Shown: positions 1 to 8,358, numbered from the stretch's first letter. The stretch: 64,000 nt of DNA from Nucisporomicrobium flavum (GCF_016464385.1 NZ_JADMLH010000006.1:372001-436000); one strand, 5' to 3'. Notes: generated from the sequence alone by a model not told the origin. Numbers and translations: made by a program.

Positions 1-195
1 GCGGCGGCCGAAGAGCTGTACGCCGTGCCGCCCGGCCGGTTCGAGCCAGATCTCGAGCAGCCCGGCGTCCAGCCGTACCCGCTCCGGCGTGGTCTCGAGC
101 ACGGGAAGGCCGAGCCGCCGGTGGTAGTAGTCGGCGGACTCGGCCACGTCGTGTGCGTACATGATGAGCGAGGTGATCCGGGCGCCGGTGAGCAT
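1..195 (-). CDS. VOC (glyoxalase/bleomycin-resistance fold) protein, C-terminus outside window
   Basis: The minus-strand frame opens at ATG 195 and is still open at the window edge, giving 65 residues. A GGAGG ribosome site lies 9 bases before the start. The N-terminus (MLTGARITSLIMYAHDVAES, then DYYHRRLGLPVLE) has the beta-alpha-beta layout of a VOC module, with FYxxxLGFxV-like spacing. Members are metal-dependent or metal-free enzymes and binding proteins, so no substrate can be named. A copy of the cluster-wide GCAA...GAGAAG element lies 69 bases upstream, so it may belong to the terpenoid cluster. The family call is reasonably safe; the function is unknown. Confidence 0.7.
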   Translation of the reverse strand, partial: MLTGARITSLIMYAHDVAESADYYHRRLGLPVLETTPERVRLDAGLLEIWLEPAGRHGVQLFGRR

Positions 196-293
196 CGCAG
201 CAGACCTCCGGGAGGCGGGTGGGGCGTACCCCCGCCATGCTCGCCGCGACCCGCGGCGCCTTCCTTCTCGTCCGTTGCTCTCTTGCCGCGGCG

Positions 294-635
294 TCAGAAA
301 GCCGTGGGGTGGCTCGGCTCGTAGATCGCCAGGTCGCCGCCGCCGGGCAGCTTGATCGACGACAGCCGCCCCCACCTCTGCTCGCTGACCGCGCCGAACT
401 CGACGCCCTTCTCCCCGAGCTCGGCCATCGTCGCGTCCAGGTCGTCGCAGAGCAGGTAGAGCTCGTGCCCACCGGGGGCGTCGCTGGGGTGAACGGCGAG
501 CTCGGTGGGCGGCAGCGCGTACACCAGCCAGCCGCCGCCGGCGTCGACCGAGCGCAGCTGCAGCACGTCGGTGAGGAACTTGCGGGTCTCGTCCGCCTTG
601 TCGCTGTAGACGATCGCGTGGGCACCGGTGATCAT
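294..635 (-). CDS. VOC family protein (113 aa)
   Basis: A single VOC module of two beta-alpha-beta-beta-beta halves: the first half carries AIVYSDKADETRKFLTDVL, and the second carries ELYLLCDDLDATMAELGEKG followed by a PGGGDLAIYEPSHP tail typical of glyoxalase-like proteins. ATG 635 is preferred over the upstream in-frame ATG at 662, because GGAG sits 6 bases before it (GGAGAAGCCATG). It is separated by 98 bases from the VOC gene downstream and lies 63 bases after the SnoaL-like gene on the same strand. No catalytic assignment is possible; a metal-binding or resistance role is conceivable. Confidence 0.75.
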   Translation of the reverse strand: MITGAHAIVYSDKADETRKFLTDVLQLRSVDAGGGWLVYALPPTELAVHPSDAPGGHELYLLCDDLDATMAELGEKGVEFGAVSEQRWGRLSSIKLPGGGDLAIYEPSHPTAF

Positions 636-698
636 GGCTTCTCCTATTGGGACGATCTTCACGAATCGCGTGCGTAGCAGGGCCGACGATAGCCCTCG

Positions 699-1127
699 TC
701 ACCCGGCTCGCGTACCGACGGGCTCGATGCCCAGCTTGCCGAGCAGATCGCCGAAGTTGTCCGCCGCGTAGTGCTCGACGATCCGCCCGTCGCCGAAGGT
801 CACCAGGTCGGTGCCGGCGTGCTCGATCGCCCGGCCGGTCGGCGGGTGCCGCAGCAGCGGGCCGAGGTGGGTGCCGGTCATGGTCCACCGGAACGCCACG
901 GTCTCGCCCTCCGCGACCATCCTGTCGACGGTGTAGCGCAGGTCCGGGAACGCCTTCCGGAGCGCCGTGATCTTCCGCTTGAGGTCGGTGCTCGTCTTCG
1001 GGGTGCCCGGCCCGCTCCCGCCGGCCGGTCCGTCGGCGCTCAGCAGCTCGTCGACGACCGTGAGATCACCGGTGTTGAAGGCCTCCGTCATCCGGCGGAC
1101 CAGCTCCTTGTTGCGCTCCGCGGGCAT
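699..1127 (-). CDS. SnoaL-like / ester-cyclase-type protein (142 aa)
   Basis: An NTF2-like cone fold typical of SnoaL-like polyketide cyclases: the N-terminal helix reads NKELVRRMTEAFNTGDLTVVDELL, followed by the AFPDLRYTVDRMVAEGETVAFRWTMTGTH strands and the GRIVEHYAADNFGDLLGKLG tail. The start is ATG 1127, with GGAG 8 bases before it. It is the first of three SnoaL-like genes in the presumed terpenoid cluster (also at 7253 and 7774). Family members act as cyclases, isomerases, hydrolases or ligand carriers, so the chemistry here is not predictable. It runs divergently from the O-methyltransferase gene across a 192-base intergenic region. Confidence 0.75.
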   Translation of the reverse strand: MPAERNKELVRRMTEAFNTGDLTVVDELLSADGPAGGSGPGTPKTSTDLKRKITALRKAFPDLRYTVDRMVAEGETVAFRWTMTGTHLGPLLRHPPTGRAIEHAGTDLVTFGDGRIVEHYAADNFGDLLGKLGIEPVGTRAG

Positions 1128-1319
1128 CGCGCGCTCCTTTCCGGCCGTACGGCTCGCTCGCAGCCGATCCAAGTGCGTGGCCGGGCCGGCGCCTACTCCC
1201 ACCTTGCGAAAAGCTCGCGAGAAACGCGCCTCGCGGAAACAGCAAGGCACGAGCAGCCGCGCCGGGGCGGCGGGCACAAGGCTGGGTGGACGCTGACCGT
1301 ACGAGCTCAAGGAGCAGTG
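1128..1319. promoter_or_regulatory. Divergent intergenic region, SnoaL-like gene / O-methyltransferase
   Basis: This 192-base gap must hold both promoters. At 1193-1224 it carries CTACTCCCA, two bases, TTGCG and then GAGAAA. The same arrangement occurs at 7145-7185 in front of another SnoaL-like gene. The shared blocks suggest a common regulatory element of the cluster; no transcription start can be fixed by eye. Confidence 0.4.
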
Positions 1320-2327
1320 ATGGAGGAGTCCCCCGGAGCGGCGCTGAGCCGCATCCTGCTGGGTAACCGCGTCCAGCAGGCGGTGCACGTGGCGGCGAAG
1401 TTCCGCATCGCCGACCTCGTCGCCGACGGCCCGCGGACCGCGCCGGACCTCGCCGCCGCGGCCGGACTGCACGCCGTGGCCCTGTACCGGCTGCTGCGGG
1501 TGCTGGCGGGGTACGGCATCTTCGCCGAGGACGAGCAGGGGCGCTTCGGCCTCACCCCGATCGCGAACCTGCTGCGTACGGGCACCCGCGAGTCCAAGCA
1601 CGCCTTCGCCATGTGGTCCGGCCCACCGAGCTACCAGCTGTTCGGCTCCCTCGACCACAGCGTGCGTACGGGCGAGCCCGCCTTCGACGAACTGTTCGGC
1701 TGCGAGTTCTACGAGTACCTGGCCCGCAACCCGGAGCACGGCGCGATCTTCGACGAGTTCATGGCACGCCAGAGCGCCCCGATGGGTCCGGTGCTCGCCG
1801 CCCGGGACCTGCCGGCCGGCGCCACGGTCGTGGACGTGGGCGGCGGCCGGGGCGAGCTGATCGCCGCGGTGCTCGCCGCGCACCCGGACGCCCGGGGCGT
1901 GCTGTACGACACCGGGCGGGCCCTGGAGCGGGCGCCGGAGGTGCTGGCCCGGGCCGGGGTCGCCGACCGGTGCGACATCGTGGCCGGTGACCACCTGGAG
2001 TCCGTACCTGCCGGCGGGGACGTCTATCTGCTGAAGAGCATCGTGCACGGGTTCGGCGACGCGGAGGCGGCCGCGGTGCTGGCCAACTGCCGCAAGGCGA
2101 TGGCCCCCGACGGCCGGGTGTGGATCGTCGAGTTCGTCCTGCCGCCCGGCAACACCCCCTCCCCCGGCAAGCTGATGGACCTGCTCATGCTCGTGGGCAG
2201 CCACGGCGGCCGGGAGCGCGGCGAGGCGGAGTTCCGCGAGCTCTGCGCCGACGCCGGGCTGGAGCTGACCGGCGTCGACGTGACCCGGTACGGCTACGGC
2301 GTCGTGGCGGCGCGGGCCGCGGGCTGA
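1320..2327 (+). CDS. SAM-dependent O-methyltransferase (family 2, COMT-like)
   Basis: A 335-residue protein with the two-part layout of bacterial small-molecule O-methyltransferases. The N-terminal winged-helix dimerisation domain covers about residues 10-95 (DLVADGPRTAPDLAAAAGLH, then LYRLLRVLAGYGIF). A Rossmann domain follows, with the SAM motif VVDVGGGRGELIAAV at about 165-180, an acidic residue after the next strand and KSIVHGFGD near 235. The family methylates hydroxyls of polyketides, phenazines and similar metabolites; the substrate here is probably a terpenoid or cluster intermediate (inference). GGAG precedes ATG 1320 by 6 bases. Its 3' end overlaps the converging LLM gene by 34 bases. 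Confidence 0.88.
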   Translation: MEESPGAALSRILLGNRVQQAVHVAAKFRIADLVADGPRTAPDLAAAAGLHAVALYRLLRVLAGYGIFAEDEQGRFGLTPIANLLRTGTRESKHAFAMWSGPPSYQLFGSLDHSVRTGEPAFDELFGCEFYEYLARNPEHGAIFDEFMARQSAPMGPVLAARDLPAGATVVDVGGGRGELIAAVLAAHPDARGVLYDTGRALERAPEVLARAGVADRCDIVAGDHLESVPAGGDVYLLKSIVHGFGDAEAAAVLANCRKAMAPDGRVWIVEFVLPPGNTPSPGKLMDLLMLVGSHGGRERGEAEFRELCADAGLELTGVDVTRYGYGVVAARAAG

Positions 2328-3241
2328 GCGACCCGGGCCGCGCGGACGCTCAGCCGCTCGAGGAGCCGCAGCTGCTCGTCGATCGGCGGCTGGAGGGGGT
2401 TGGTGAAGAGGACCTCGTCCACACCCATCCCGGCGGCCCGGGGCAGGTCCTCCGCGATCTGCTCCGGTGACCCGCCGAGGAAGGGCCGCCGCTCGTCCCA
2501 GGTCTCCGCTGTCATCGGCGTGTTGGCCCGGACGGCGACGGTGAGGGAGCCGGGATCGCGCCCGGCCGCCGCCGCCGCGGCCCGGAACCGCCCGATCGAC
2601 GAGGCCAGCGCCTCCGGCGAGACCAGCATCGGGTTGAAGCCGTCGCCGATCCGGCCCGCGCGCTCCACGGCCGCCGGCGCGAAGCCGCCCACCAGCACCG
2701 GCACGCCGCCGGGCCGGCACGGCTTGGGGTTCACCGCCGACGGCGGGATCCGGTAGAAGTCGCCCTCGAAGCTGACCGGGTCGGGTGCCCAGGCCGCGCG
2801 CAGCGCCGCCACGAACTCCTCGAACCCGCGCCCGCGGCGCCTCGGCGGCACGCCCGCCGCCGTGAACTCCTGCCGGATCCAGCCCTGCCCGAGCCCCGCG
2901 ACGGCCCGCCCGCCGCTGAACCGGTCGAGCGTGGCGAGGCGCCGGGCGAGGGTCACGGGTACGTGGAACAGGGCGGTCAGCACGCTCGTGCCGAGACGGA
3001 CCGTCCGCGTCTGCGCCGCCACATACGCGAGCGTCTCCAACGGCTCGTACGTCGTGCGGTTGTGCTCGGGCAGCGGACGCGGCGGGCCACCCGGCTGCGG
3101 CACGTCGCCGAGCGGGCACAGCAGCCGCTCGTACGTCCACACCGACGCGTACCCGAGGGCCTCCGCCTCGCGGGCGACCCGGACGATCGCGTCGGGACCG
3201 GCGTGCGGGCCGGAGGTGGGCAGCGTGACACCGAGGTCCAT
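2294..3241 (-). CDS. LLM-class (luciferase-like) F420- or FMN-dependent oxidoreductase
   Basis: A 315-residue TIM-barrel protein of the luciferase-like monooxygenase class. It opens with MDLGVTLPTSGPHAGPDAIV, carries the substrate/cofactor-side segments EALGYASVWTYERL and VRLGTSVL, then GRAVAGLGQGWIRQEF, and closes with the F420-type VPVLVGGFAPAAVERAGRIGDGF region. Many actinobacterial members use F420. The reaction may be oxidation or reduction of a cluster intermediate (inference). ATG 3241 starts the conserved N-terminus directly. A GCAA...GAGAAG element lies 33 bases upstream. Its stop lies inside the 3' end of the methyltransferase gene. Confidence 0.85.
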   Translation of the reverse strand: MDLGVTLPTSGPHAGPDAIVRVAREAEALGYASVWTYERLLCPLGDVPQPGGPPRPLPEHNRTTYEPLETLAYVAAQTRTVRLGTSVLTALFHVPVTLARRLATLDRFSGGRAVAGLGQGWIRQEFTAAGVPPRRRGRGFEEFVAALRAAWAPDPVSFEGDFYRIPPSAVNPKPCRPGGVPVLVGGFAPAAVERAGRIGDGFNPMLVSPEALASSIGRFRAAAAAAGRDPGSLTVAVRANTPMTAETWDERRPFLGGSPEQIAEDLPRAAGMGVDEVLFTNPLQPPIDEQLRLLERLSVRAARVAQPAARAATTP

Positions 3242-3313
3242 GGCTCGATCGTGGCAGTCACCGCGCCGCGCACCTTCTCGCCTGTTGCGCTGAATCCCGC
3301 TACGGTCGGGCGT

Positions 3314-3673
3314 GTGACGAAGGACGAGTTGCTGGCGCACTGCCTGGCGAAACCCGGGGCGTGGGTGGACCAGCCGTGGGAGGGCGACACGGTGGTCAAG
3401 GTGGGCCCGAAGATCTTCGCATTCCTCGGCTCGGGCGGCGGCCCGGAGACCCACGGCAGCGTGGGCGTCAAGTGCGGGCCCAACCGGGACAGCGCGGACG
3501 AGTGGCTGAAGCGCTACCCGGAGGACGCCTCGGTGATGGCCTACATCGGCCGGTCGGGCTGGAACGATCTGCGTTTCGGCGAGGCGATCCCGGACGACGA
3601 GGTGCTCGAGGCGGTCGACGAGTCGTACCGTCTGATCGTCTCGAAACTGCCCAAGAAGGACCGGCCCGCGTAG
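3314..3673 (+). CDS. MmcQ/YjbR family protein (119 aa)
   Basis: A CyaY-like fold protein of the MmcQ/YjbR family, recognised from PGAWVDQPWEGDTVVKVGPK, the KCGPNRDSADEWLKRYP segment, the YIGRSGWNDLRF tryptophan-asparagine motif and the terminal ESYRLIVSKLPKK helix. GTG 3314 is chosen because the family starts with T/S-K-x-E-L-L. No strong ribosome site is seen. The family is thought to bind DNA or small ligands, but no defined reaction is known. It is divergent from the LLM gene (72 bases) and 90 bases ahead of the flavoenzyme gene, so it may be a bystander in the cluster. Confidence 0.85.
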   Translation: MTKDELLAHCLAKPGAWVDQPWEGDTVVKVGPKIFAFLGSGGGPETHGSVGVKCGPNRDSADEWLKRYPEDASVMAYIGRSGWNDLRFGEAIPDDEVLEAVDESYRLIVSKLPKKDRPA

Positions 3674-3763
3674 CCCGCAACCAGGGAGAAGACCGCGGGC
3701 ACCGTTCGCTCCTAGGGTTCCGGGCGGGTCGCCGCACGCGGCGGCGGCAGATGGGAGCCCGCC

Positions 3764-5872
3764 GTGCTCAGCGACTACCCGCACGTCTTCAGCCCGCTGC
3801 GGATCGGCCCGATGGAGGTCGCCAACCGCATCTTCATGCCGCCGCACGGGATCCCGCTGGTCGCGCCCGGGCCGCACGGCACCCGGGTGCCGTCGGAGGA
3901 CTTCGCCCACTACTACGCCGCGCGCGCCGAGGCGGGCGTGGCCCTCTTCGGCCACAGCCTGTCCGTGCTGCCGCTGCTCGGCGGGCTGCCCTGCCCTGCG
4001 TACCCGGAGTCGGTGCCGTCGTTCGCCACGGTCGCCGACATGGTCCACGACCACGGCTCGCGCATCTTCGGCCAGCTGCACTACTCGACGCTGACGTCGG
4101 GGCCCTGGGAACCGTTGACGCCCCGCACGCCGGTGCTGGGCGCCTCCAGCTACCAGCGCTACGAGCGCTTCGACACGTGCCACGAACTGACGACCGCCGA
4201 GATCGCGGAGATCATTCACATGTACGCCCGCGGCGCCGCGAACCTGAACCGGGCGGGCTACGACGGGATCGAGATCCACGCCTCGCACGGGGTGCTCATG
4301 GAGCACTTCCTGTCGCCGTACTTCAACCACCGCACGGACGGGTACGGTGCCACCCCTGCCGGGCGGATGCGGCTGCTCATCGAGACGCTCGAGGCCGTAC
4401 GGGAAGCCGCCGGCGCGCACGTGGCGCTGGGCGTACGGATGATCTGCGACGAGCGGATGCCCGGCGGGCTGACCCCGGACGACGTCCGCGAGATCCTCGC
4501 CGAGCTGGCCGGGCGGCACCTGATCGACTACGCCGACATGGACATCGCCGTCGAGCCGCAGCAGGCCACGCTGATGACGACGCCGTCGATGATCGCGCCG
4601 CTGCACCTGCGGGACCTCGTCGCGGCGGTCCGCAAGGACCTGCCGCCGGAGGTCGCGGTGATCAGCTCGCTGGGCCGGGTCACCTCGATCGCCGATGCGG
4701 AACGGATGCTGGCCGAGGGCGTGGCTGACATGGTCGGTGCGGCGAGGGGCCTCATCGCCGAGCCCGAGCTGATCCGGCACGCGCGCGAGGGCCGCGAGGA
4801 GGACAGCCGGACGTGCGTGGCCGTCAACTACTGCATCGCCGGCGTACAGAGCTCCGGCTCCTTCGGCTGTGCGATCAACCCGGCGAGCGGGCGGGAGCGG
4901 CGCTGGGGCACCGCGTCGTTCACGCCGGCCCCGCGTACGGGAAAGGTCGTCGTGGCCGGCGCCGGACCGGCCGGGCTGGAGGCGGCCCGGGTGGCACGCC
5001 TGCGCGGTCACGAGGTCGTCGTGCTGGAACGCGCCGAACGGCCCGGGGGGCAGCTCGGTCTGTGGGCGGCCCTGCCCGGCCGGGAGGTGCACGCGCGGAC
5101 CGTCTCCTGGTACGAGCGCGAGCTGGCCCGCCTCGGCGTCGAGCTCCGCACCGGGACGGCAGCTGACCGCGCGACCGTCCTGGCCGAACGCCCGGACGCC
5201 GTCGTCGTCGCCACCGGCGCCCGGTACGCCCGCACCGGCGAGAGCGGCTTCCTGCCGGCCGCCGTGCCCGGCCACGACCGGGACCTCGTGATCACGCCGG
5301 AGGATGTGCTCGGCGGCCGGATCTCGCCCACCGGCACCGTCGTCGTGCTGGACGACGAGGGCCTGCAGACCGGCGTCGGGGTGGCGGAGGTCCTGGCCGG
5401 CCGCGGCGCGCAGGTGCACCTCGTGACGCGGCACCCGCAGCTGGTCCCGGCCCTGATCTTCGACGGCCACCTGCCGTTGATCCTGCAGCGGCTGGCGCAG
5501 CTCGGCGTACGCCTGCGGACCCGGAAGCATCTGCGCCGCATCGACCCCGGCACAGTCACCCTCTACGACGTCTTCACCGACGAGGAGGAGACCCTGCCGG
5601 GCGTCTCGGCCGTGGTGATGGCCACGATGCGCAAGCCGCGGGCCGGCCTCGCCGGCCTGCTGGCGGGCGCGGCCGGGCAGGTATTCCTGGTGGGGGACGC
5701 CCTGGCGCCGCGCGGGCTGGCCGAGGCGACGTTCGAGGGGCAGCAGTTCGCCCGGCTGATCGGCGAGGCGGACGCCCCGCGGACCACGATGGAGCAGCTG
5801 CTGCGCCCGATCGCCGCCGAGGCGTTCGCCCGTCCCGCGGCGGCGTTGCGGACCGCCCCGGATCCGGGCTGA
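3764..5872 (+). CDS. OYE / 2,4-dienoyl-CoA-reductase-like flavoenzyme, two-domain (702 aa)
   Basis: Residues 1-340 form an old-yellow-enzyme barrel: VFSPLRIGPMEVANRIFMPP at the start, the active-site EIHASHG (H172/H175), then LSPYFNHRTDGYG. Residues 395-690 form a FAD/NAD(P)H domain (VVVAGAGPAGLEAARVARL, then the last-strand VFLVGDA). The architecture is that of FadH or trimethylamine dehydrogenase. The linker that normally binds 4Fe-4S reads C351-VAVNY-C357...C369; the second cysteine of CxxCxxxC is Val354, so only three of four ligands are present. It starts at GTG 3764, with GGGAG 8 bases ahead, and a GCAACCAGGGAGAAG element 73 bases upstream. A double-bond reductase in the terpenoid pathway is likely. 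Confidence 0.88.
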   Translation: MLSDYPHVFSPLRIGPMEVANRIFMPPHGIPLVAPGPHGTRVPSEDFAHYYAARAEAGVALFGHSLSVLPLLGGLPCPAYPESVPSFATVADMVHDHGSRIFGQLHYSTLTSGPWEPLTPRTPVLGASSYQRYERFDTCHELTTAEIAEIIHMYARGAANLNRAGYDGIEIHASHGVLMEHFLSPYFNHRTDGYGATPAGRMRLLIETLEAVREAAGAHVALGVRMICDERMPGGLTPDDVREILAELAGRHLIDYADMDIAVEPQQATLMTTPSMIAPLHLRDLVAAVRKDLPPEVAVISSLGRVTSIADAERMLAEGVADMVGAARGLIAEPELIRHAREGREEDSRTCVAVNYCIAGVQSSGSFGCAINPASGRERRWGTASFTPAPRTGKVVVAGAGPAGLEAARVARLRGHEVVVLERAERPGGQLGLWAALPGREVHARTVSWYERELARLGVELRTGTAADRATVLAERPDAVVVATGARYARTGESGFLPAAVPGHDRDLVITPEDVLGGRISPTGTVVVLDDEGLQTGVGVAEVLAGRGAQVHLVTRHPQLVPALIFDGHLPLILQRLAQLGVRLRTRKHLRRIDPGTVTLYDVFTDEEETLPGVSAVVMATMRKPRAGLAGLLAGAAGQVFLVGDALAPRGLAEATFEGQQFARLIGEADAPRTTMEQLLRPIAAEAFARPAAALRTAPDPG

Positions 5873-5877
5873 GCAGG

Positions 5878-7110
5878 TCAGAAACGCAACGGGAGGGCGG
5901 CCAGCCCGCGCAGGTGCAGGCCGCTCGGCTTCCACTGCAGCTCGTCGCGCGGTACGGCGAGGCGCAGGTCCGGCATCCGGCGCAGCAGGGTGCTCAGCGC
6001 GATCTCCGCCTCCAGCCGCGCCAGCGGCGCCCCGAGGCACGCGTGCACGCCCCGGCCGAACGCCACGTGGTGGGTGTCCTCGCGGGTGATGTCGAGCCGG
6101 TCCGGGGCGTCGAATACCGCGGGGTCCCGGTCGGCCGCGGCCAGCGACACGAGCACGACCTCGCCGCGGCGGATCTGCACCCCGCCCACCTCGACATCCT
6201 CCAGCGCGATCCGGCGGCGCAGCTCGATCGGGCCGTCGTAGCGCAGGAACTCCTCCACTGCCCATCGCATCGCGTCCCGGTCGGTCCGCAGGCGAGCGAG
6301 CTGGCCGGGGTGCTCCAGCAGGGCCAGGACGCTGTTGCCCAGCAGGTGGGTGGTGGTCTCGTGGCCGGCGAAGGTCAGCCCGAACGTCATCGAGACGAGC
6401 TCGGTCTCGGACAGCGAGTCGGCCCGGTCCGGCGCGACGAGGGCGGAGAGCAGGTCGTCGCCGGGCGCCCGCCGCCGCGCCTCGAGCAGGCCGCGCACGT
6501 AGTCGAGGTACGGGACGAGCTCGCCCGTGAGCGCCTCCGCGCTGGCCGGGCTGCGGTCGAACCGGGCCAGCGCCCGGGACCAGCGCCGCAGATCCTCCCG
6601 GTCCTGCTCGGGGATGCCGAGCAGGTTCATGATGACCGTGACCGGCAGCGGGAAGGCGTAGTCGGCGATGAGGTCCATCGACCGGTCCCCGGTCGCGTCG
6701 GCCCGCTCGTGCACGGCGTCGAGCAGGCGGTCGGCGAGGTCCTGGACGAAGCCGCGCATCCCCTCGACGAGCCGGGGCGTGAACGCCTTCTGCACCAGCG
6801 CCCGGAGCCGGGTGTGGTCCGGCGGGTCGTTGCTGGACATGAACGAGTCGAACAGCGCCATCACGCCGCGTGCGCCCGGGGAGACGACGGGCGCGCCGGC
6901 GCCCTGCGACACCATGGCCCGGGTCGAGAAACGGGTGTCGTCGCGCAGGACGGCCAGCACATCCGCGTGGCGGGTCAGCAGCCAGACCTCGCCGCGGTCC
7001 GGAATGGTCACCCGGCACGCCGGCGCCTCCTCCCGCAACCGCCGATAGGTCGCGTGCGGATCCGCGTTGAAGCCGGGATCGAAGAGGTCGACCTTCGCCG
7101 TCGTCGTCAT
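5878..7110 (-). CDS. Cytochrome P450 (410 aa)
   Basis: A soluble bacterial class I P450. It shows the C-helix HTRLRALVQKAFT, the I-helix GLTFAGHETTTHLL with intact acid/Thr pair, the K-helix ExxR in EEFLRYDGP and the heme loop FGRGVHACLGAPLARLE with the cysteine ligand. ATG 7110 starts MTTTAKVDLFDPGFNADPHA, the normal N-terminus of this class. No ferredoxin gene is nearby, so electrons must come from elsewhere. It converges on the flavoenzyme with 5 bases between stops and diverges from a SnoaL-like gene. It resembles the P450 at 8359-9597 closely, suggesting duplication. A hydroxylase or oxidase of the diterpenoid skeleton is the likely role (inference). Confidence 0.92.
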   Translation of the reverse strand: MTTTAKVDLFDPGFNADPHATYRRLREEAPACRVTIPDRGEVWLLTRHADVLAVLRDDTRFSTRAMVSQGAGAPVVSPGARGVMALFDSFMSSNDPPDHTRLRALVQKAFTPRLVEGMRGFVQDLADRLLDAVHERADATGDRSMDLIADYAFPLPVTVIMNLLGIPEQDREDLRRWSRALARFDRSPASAEALTGELVPYLDYVRGLLEARRRAPGDDLLSALVAPDRADSLSETELVSMTFGLTFAGHETTTHLLGNSVLALLEHPGQLARLRTDRDAMRWAVEEFLRYDGPIELRRRIALEDVEVGGVQIRRGEVVLVSLAAADRDPAVFDAPDRLDITREDTHHVAFGRGVHACLGAPLARLEAEIALSTLLRRMPDLRLAVPRDELQWKPSGLHLRGLAALPLRF

Positions 7111-7252
7111 CCGAGCGACGGTAGGGCCGGCCGTGCCGTACCGGCTACTCCCAGATTGCGGCTCGCTTTCGCAAGCCGGGAGAAAGCCCGCCGCCGGTCG
7201 CGTGGCTAGTCTTCGGACACCGTGGTGTTTCCAGTTCCCATCGGGAGAAGCG
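7111..7252. promoter_or_regulatory. Divergent promoter region with cluster element
   Basis: The region between the P450 and SnoaL-like starts contains CTACTCCCAGATTGCG at 7145-7160 and GCAAGCCGGGAGAAAG at 7171-7186. The second matches the element found before other cluster genes and lies 67 bases before the SnoaL-like ATG. Confidence 0.45.
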
Positions 7253-7747
7253 ATGCCAGACGAGCCGGAACCGCAGGAGATTTCCCAACCAGTACACACC
7301 GCAGAAGAGGCCCGTAACCTCGAGGTCACCCGGGCCATGGTCAATGCCTATTCGACCGGGGACAGAAGTGTCGTCGCCCAGTTCGTGGATCCGGAACTGC
7401 GCAGCAATTCTCCGCGTCCGGCGGGGACCCAGCGCCTGGAGAACGAGATCGACCTCCAGAAGAGCTCGTTCGGCGACATCACGTTCCGCGAGGAGGTGAC
7501 GATCGCCGACGGCGACAAGGTGTTCCTGGCGTGGGTGGCCACCGGGACGGACACCGGCGGGATCTTCGGCAAACCGCCCACCGGGTTGCAGTTCGAACTG
7601 CACGGCGGCGAGGTCATCCGGTTCCGCAACGGCCTCATCCTGGAGCACTGGGACCACTGGCTCAAGCCACGGCTGGAGTCCCTGATCCTGATCGACGCCC
7701 TCGACGACGACGCGATCGCCAGCCTGCGCTCCGGCGGAATGCTCTGA
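7253..7747 (+). CDS. SnoaL-like protein (164 aa)
   Basis: NTF2-like/SnoaL fold: the helix EVTRAMVNAYSTGDRSVVAQFV, strands ITFREEVTIADGDKVFLAWV, FGKPPTGLQFELHGGEVIRF and the closing NGLILEHWDHWLKP. ATG 7253 follows GGGAG by 6 bases. It has a polar 20-residue N-terminal extension (PDEPEPQEISQPVHTAEE) that is not part of the fold. It forms an operon with the next SnoaL-like gene (26-base gap). Such proteins in biosynthetic clusters act as cyclases, isomerases or hydroxylase-like helpers; the actual step is unknown. Confidence 0.8.
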   Translation: MPDEPEPQEISQPVHTAEEARNLEVTRAMVNAYSTGDRSVVAQFVDPELRSNSPRPAGTQRLENEIDLQKSSFGDITFREEVTIADGDKVFLAWVATGTDTGGIFGKPPTGLQFELHGGEVIRFRNGLILEHWDHWLKPRLESLILIDALDDDAIASLRSGGML

Positions 7748-7773
7748 CCACCCACTCCTGAGGAGGAAGCACA

Positions 7774-8286
7774 ATGCCCGGTCCGGCACGCGAGACCAAC
7801 CGGGAGGTGGCCCGGCAACTCGTCGCCTCCTGGAACGAACACGGCGAGACCCACCTGCCGGAGAGCCTGCTCGACGAGCGGGCGGTGCGGTTCTTCCCGC
7901 ACCCGCTGGGGCTGGCGGCGCGCGGCGGCCGGCCCTCGCCGTCGGAGATCGCCCTGCCCCGCGAGGCGTTCCCCGACCAGCGGTACACCGAGGAGGTGGT
8001 GATCGCGGACGACAAGTACGCGTTCATCGGCTGGCGGATGGAGGGCAGCCATCGCGGCCGGCTGTACGGCCGTCGCGCGGGCCGGGGCGACCGCGTGCAC
8101 GTCAACGGCGCGGACCTCATCCGGCTCGCCGACGGCAAGATCGTCGAGCACTGGGACTACTACTCCAAGGCGCGTGTGCACGCCCTCGCCCGTACCGGCC
8201 AGCTCGACCGCGAGATGCAGCGTCAGCTGATCCGTGACGGGCTGATGGGCCGCAACCGGCGTACCGGCCGGCGCCGGCTGGACTGA
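7774..8286 (+). CDS. SnoaL-like protein (170 aa)
   Basis: A second SnoaL/NTF2-like protein in tandem. It has the helix NREVARQLVASWNEHGETHL, the strands YTEEVVIADDKYAFIGWRMEGSH and the GKIVEHWDYYSKARVHALAR segment with the conserved H-W-D pattern. A very basic tail (GRNRRTGRRRLD) follows. GAGGAGG precedes ATG 7774. It is translated from the same transcript as the gene before it. With its neighbour it could form a heteromeric pair, since NTF2-like proteins dimerise (inference). It ends just before a 10-bp stem-loop. Confidence 0.8.
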   Translation: MPGPARETNREVARQLVASWNEHGETHLPESLLDERAVRFFPHPLGLAARGGRPSPSEIALPREAFPDQRYTEEVVIADDKYAFIGWRMEGSHRGRLYGRRAGRGDRVHVNGADLIRLADGKIVEHWDYYSKARVHALARTGQLDREMQRQLIRDGLMGRNRRTGRRRLD

Positions 8287-8310
8287 CGACGCCGCCGGAC
8301 ATCCCGGCAC

Positions 8311-8352
8311 GGACGGCCGGCGGGTTCCTCATCGGATCCCCACCGGCCGTCC
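8311..8352. terminator. Stem-loop between converging genes
   Basis: GGACGGCCGG at 8311-8320 pairs perfectly with CCGGCCGTCC at 8343-8352, with a 22-base loop. It sits between the stops of the SnoaL-like gene and the converging P450 gene, a position fitting a bidirectional terminator. There is no T-run. Confidence 0.6.
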
Positions 8353-8358
8353 GCCGTC

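Noticed and set aside
3673..3700. GCCCGC/GCGGGC hairpin after the MmcQ gene as a terminator
   Set aside because: The stem is only 6 bp with a 16-base loop and coincides with the cluster element, so chance pairing at high GC is likely.
2294..7018. Very long open frame (more than 1,500 codons) on the minus strand across the LLM, MmcQ and flavoenzyme genes
   Set aside because: Only its last 315 codons are a real gene. The rest is low-complexity Arg/Ala/Gly/Pro text antisense to well-supported genes, a known artefact at 72% GC.
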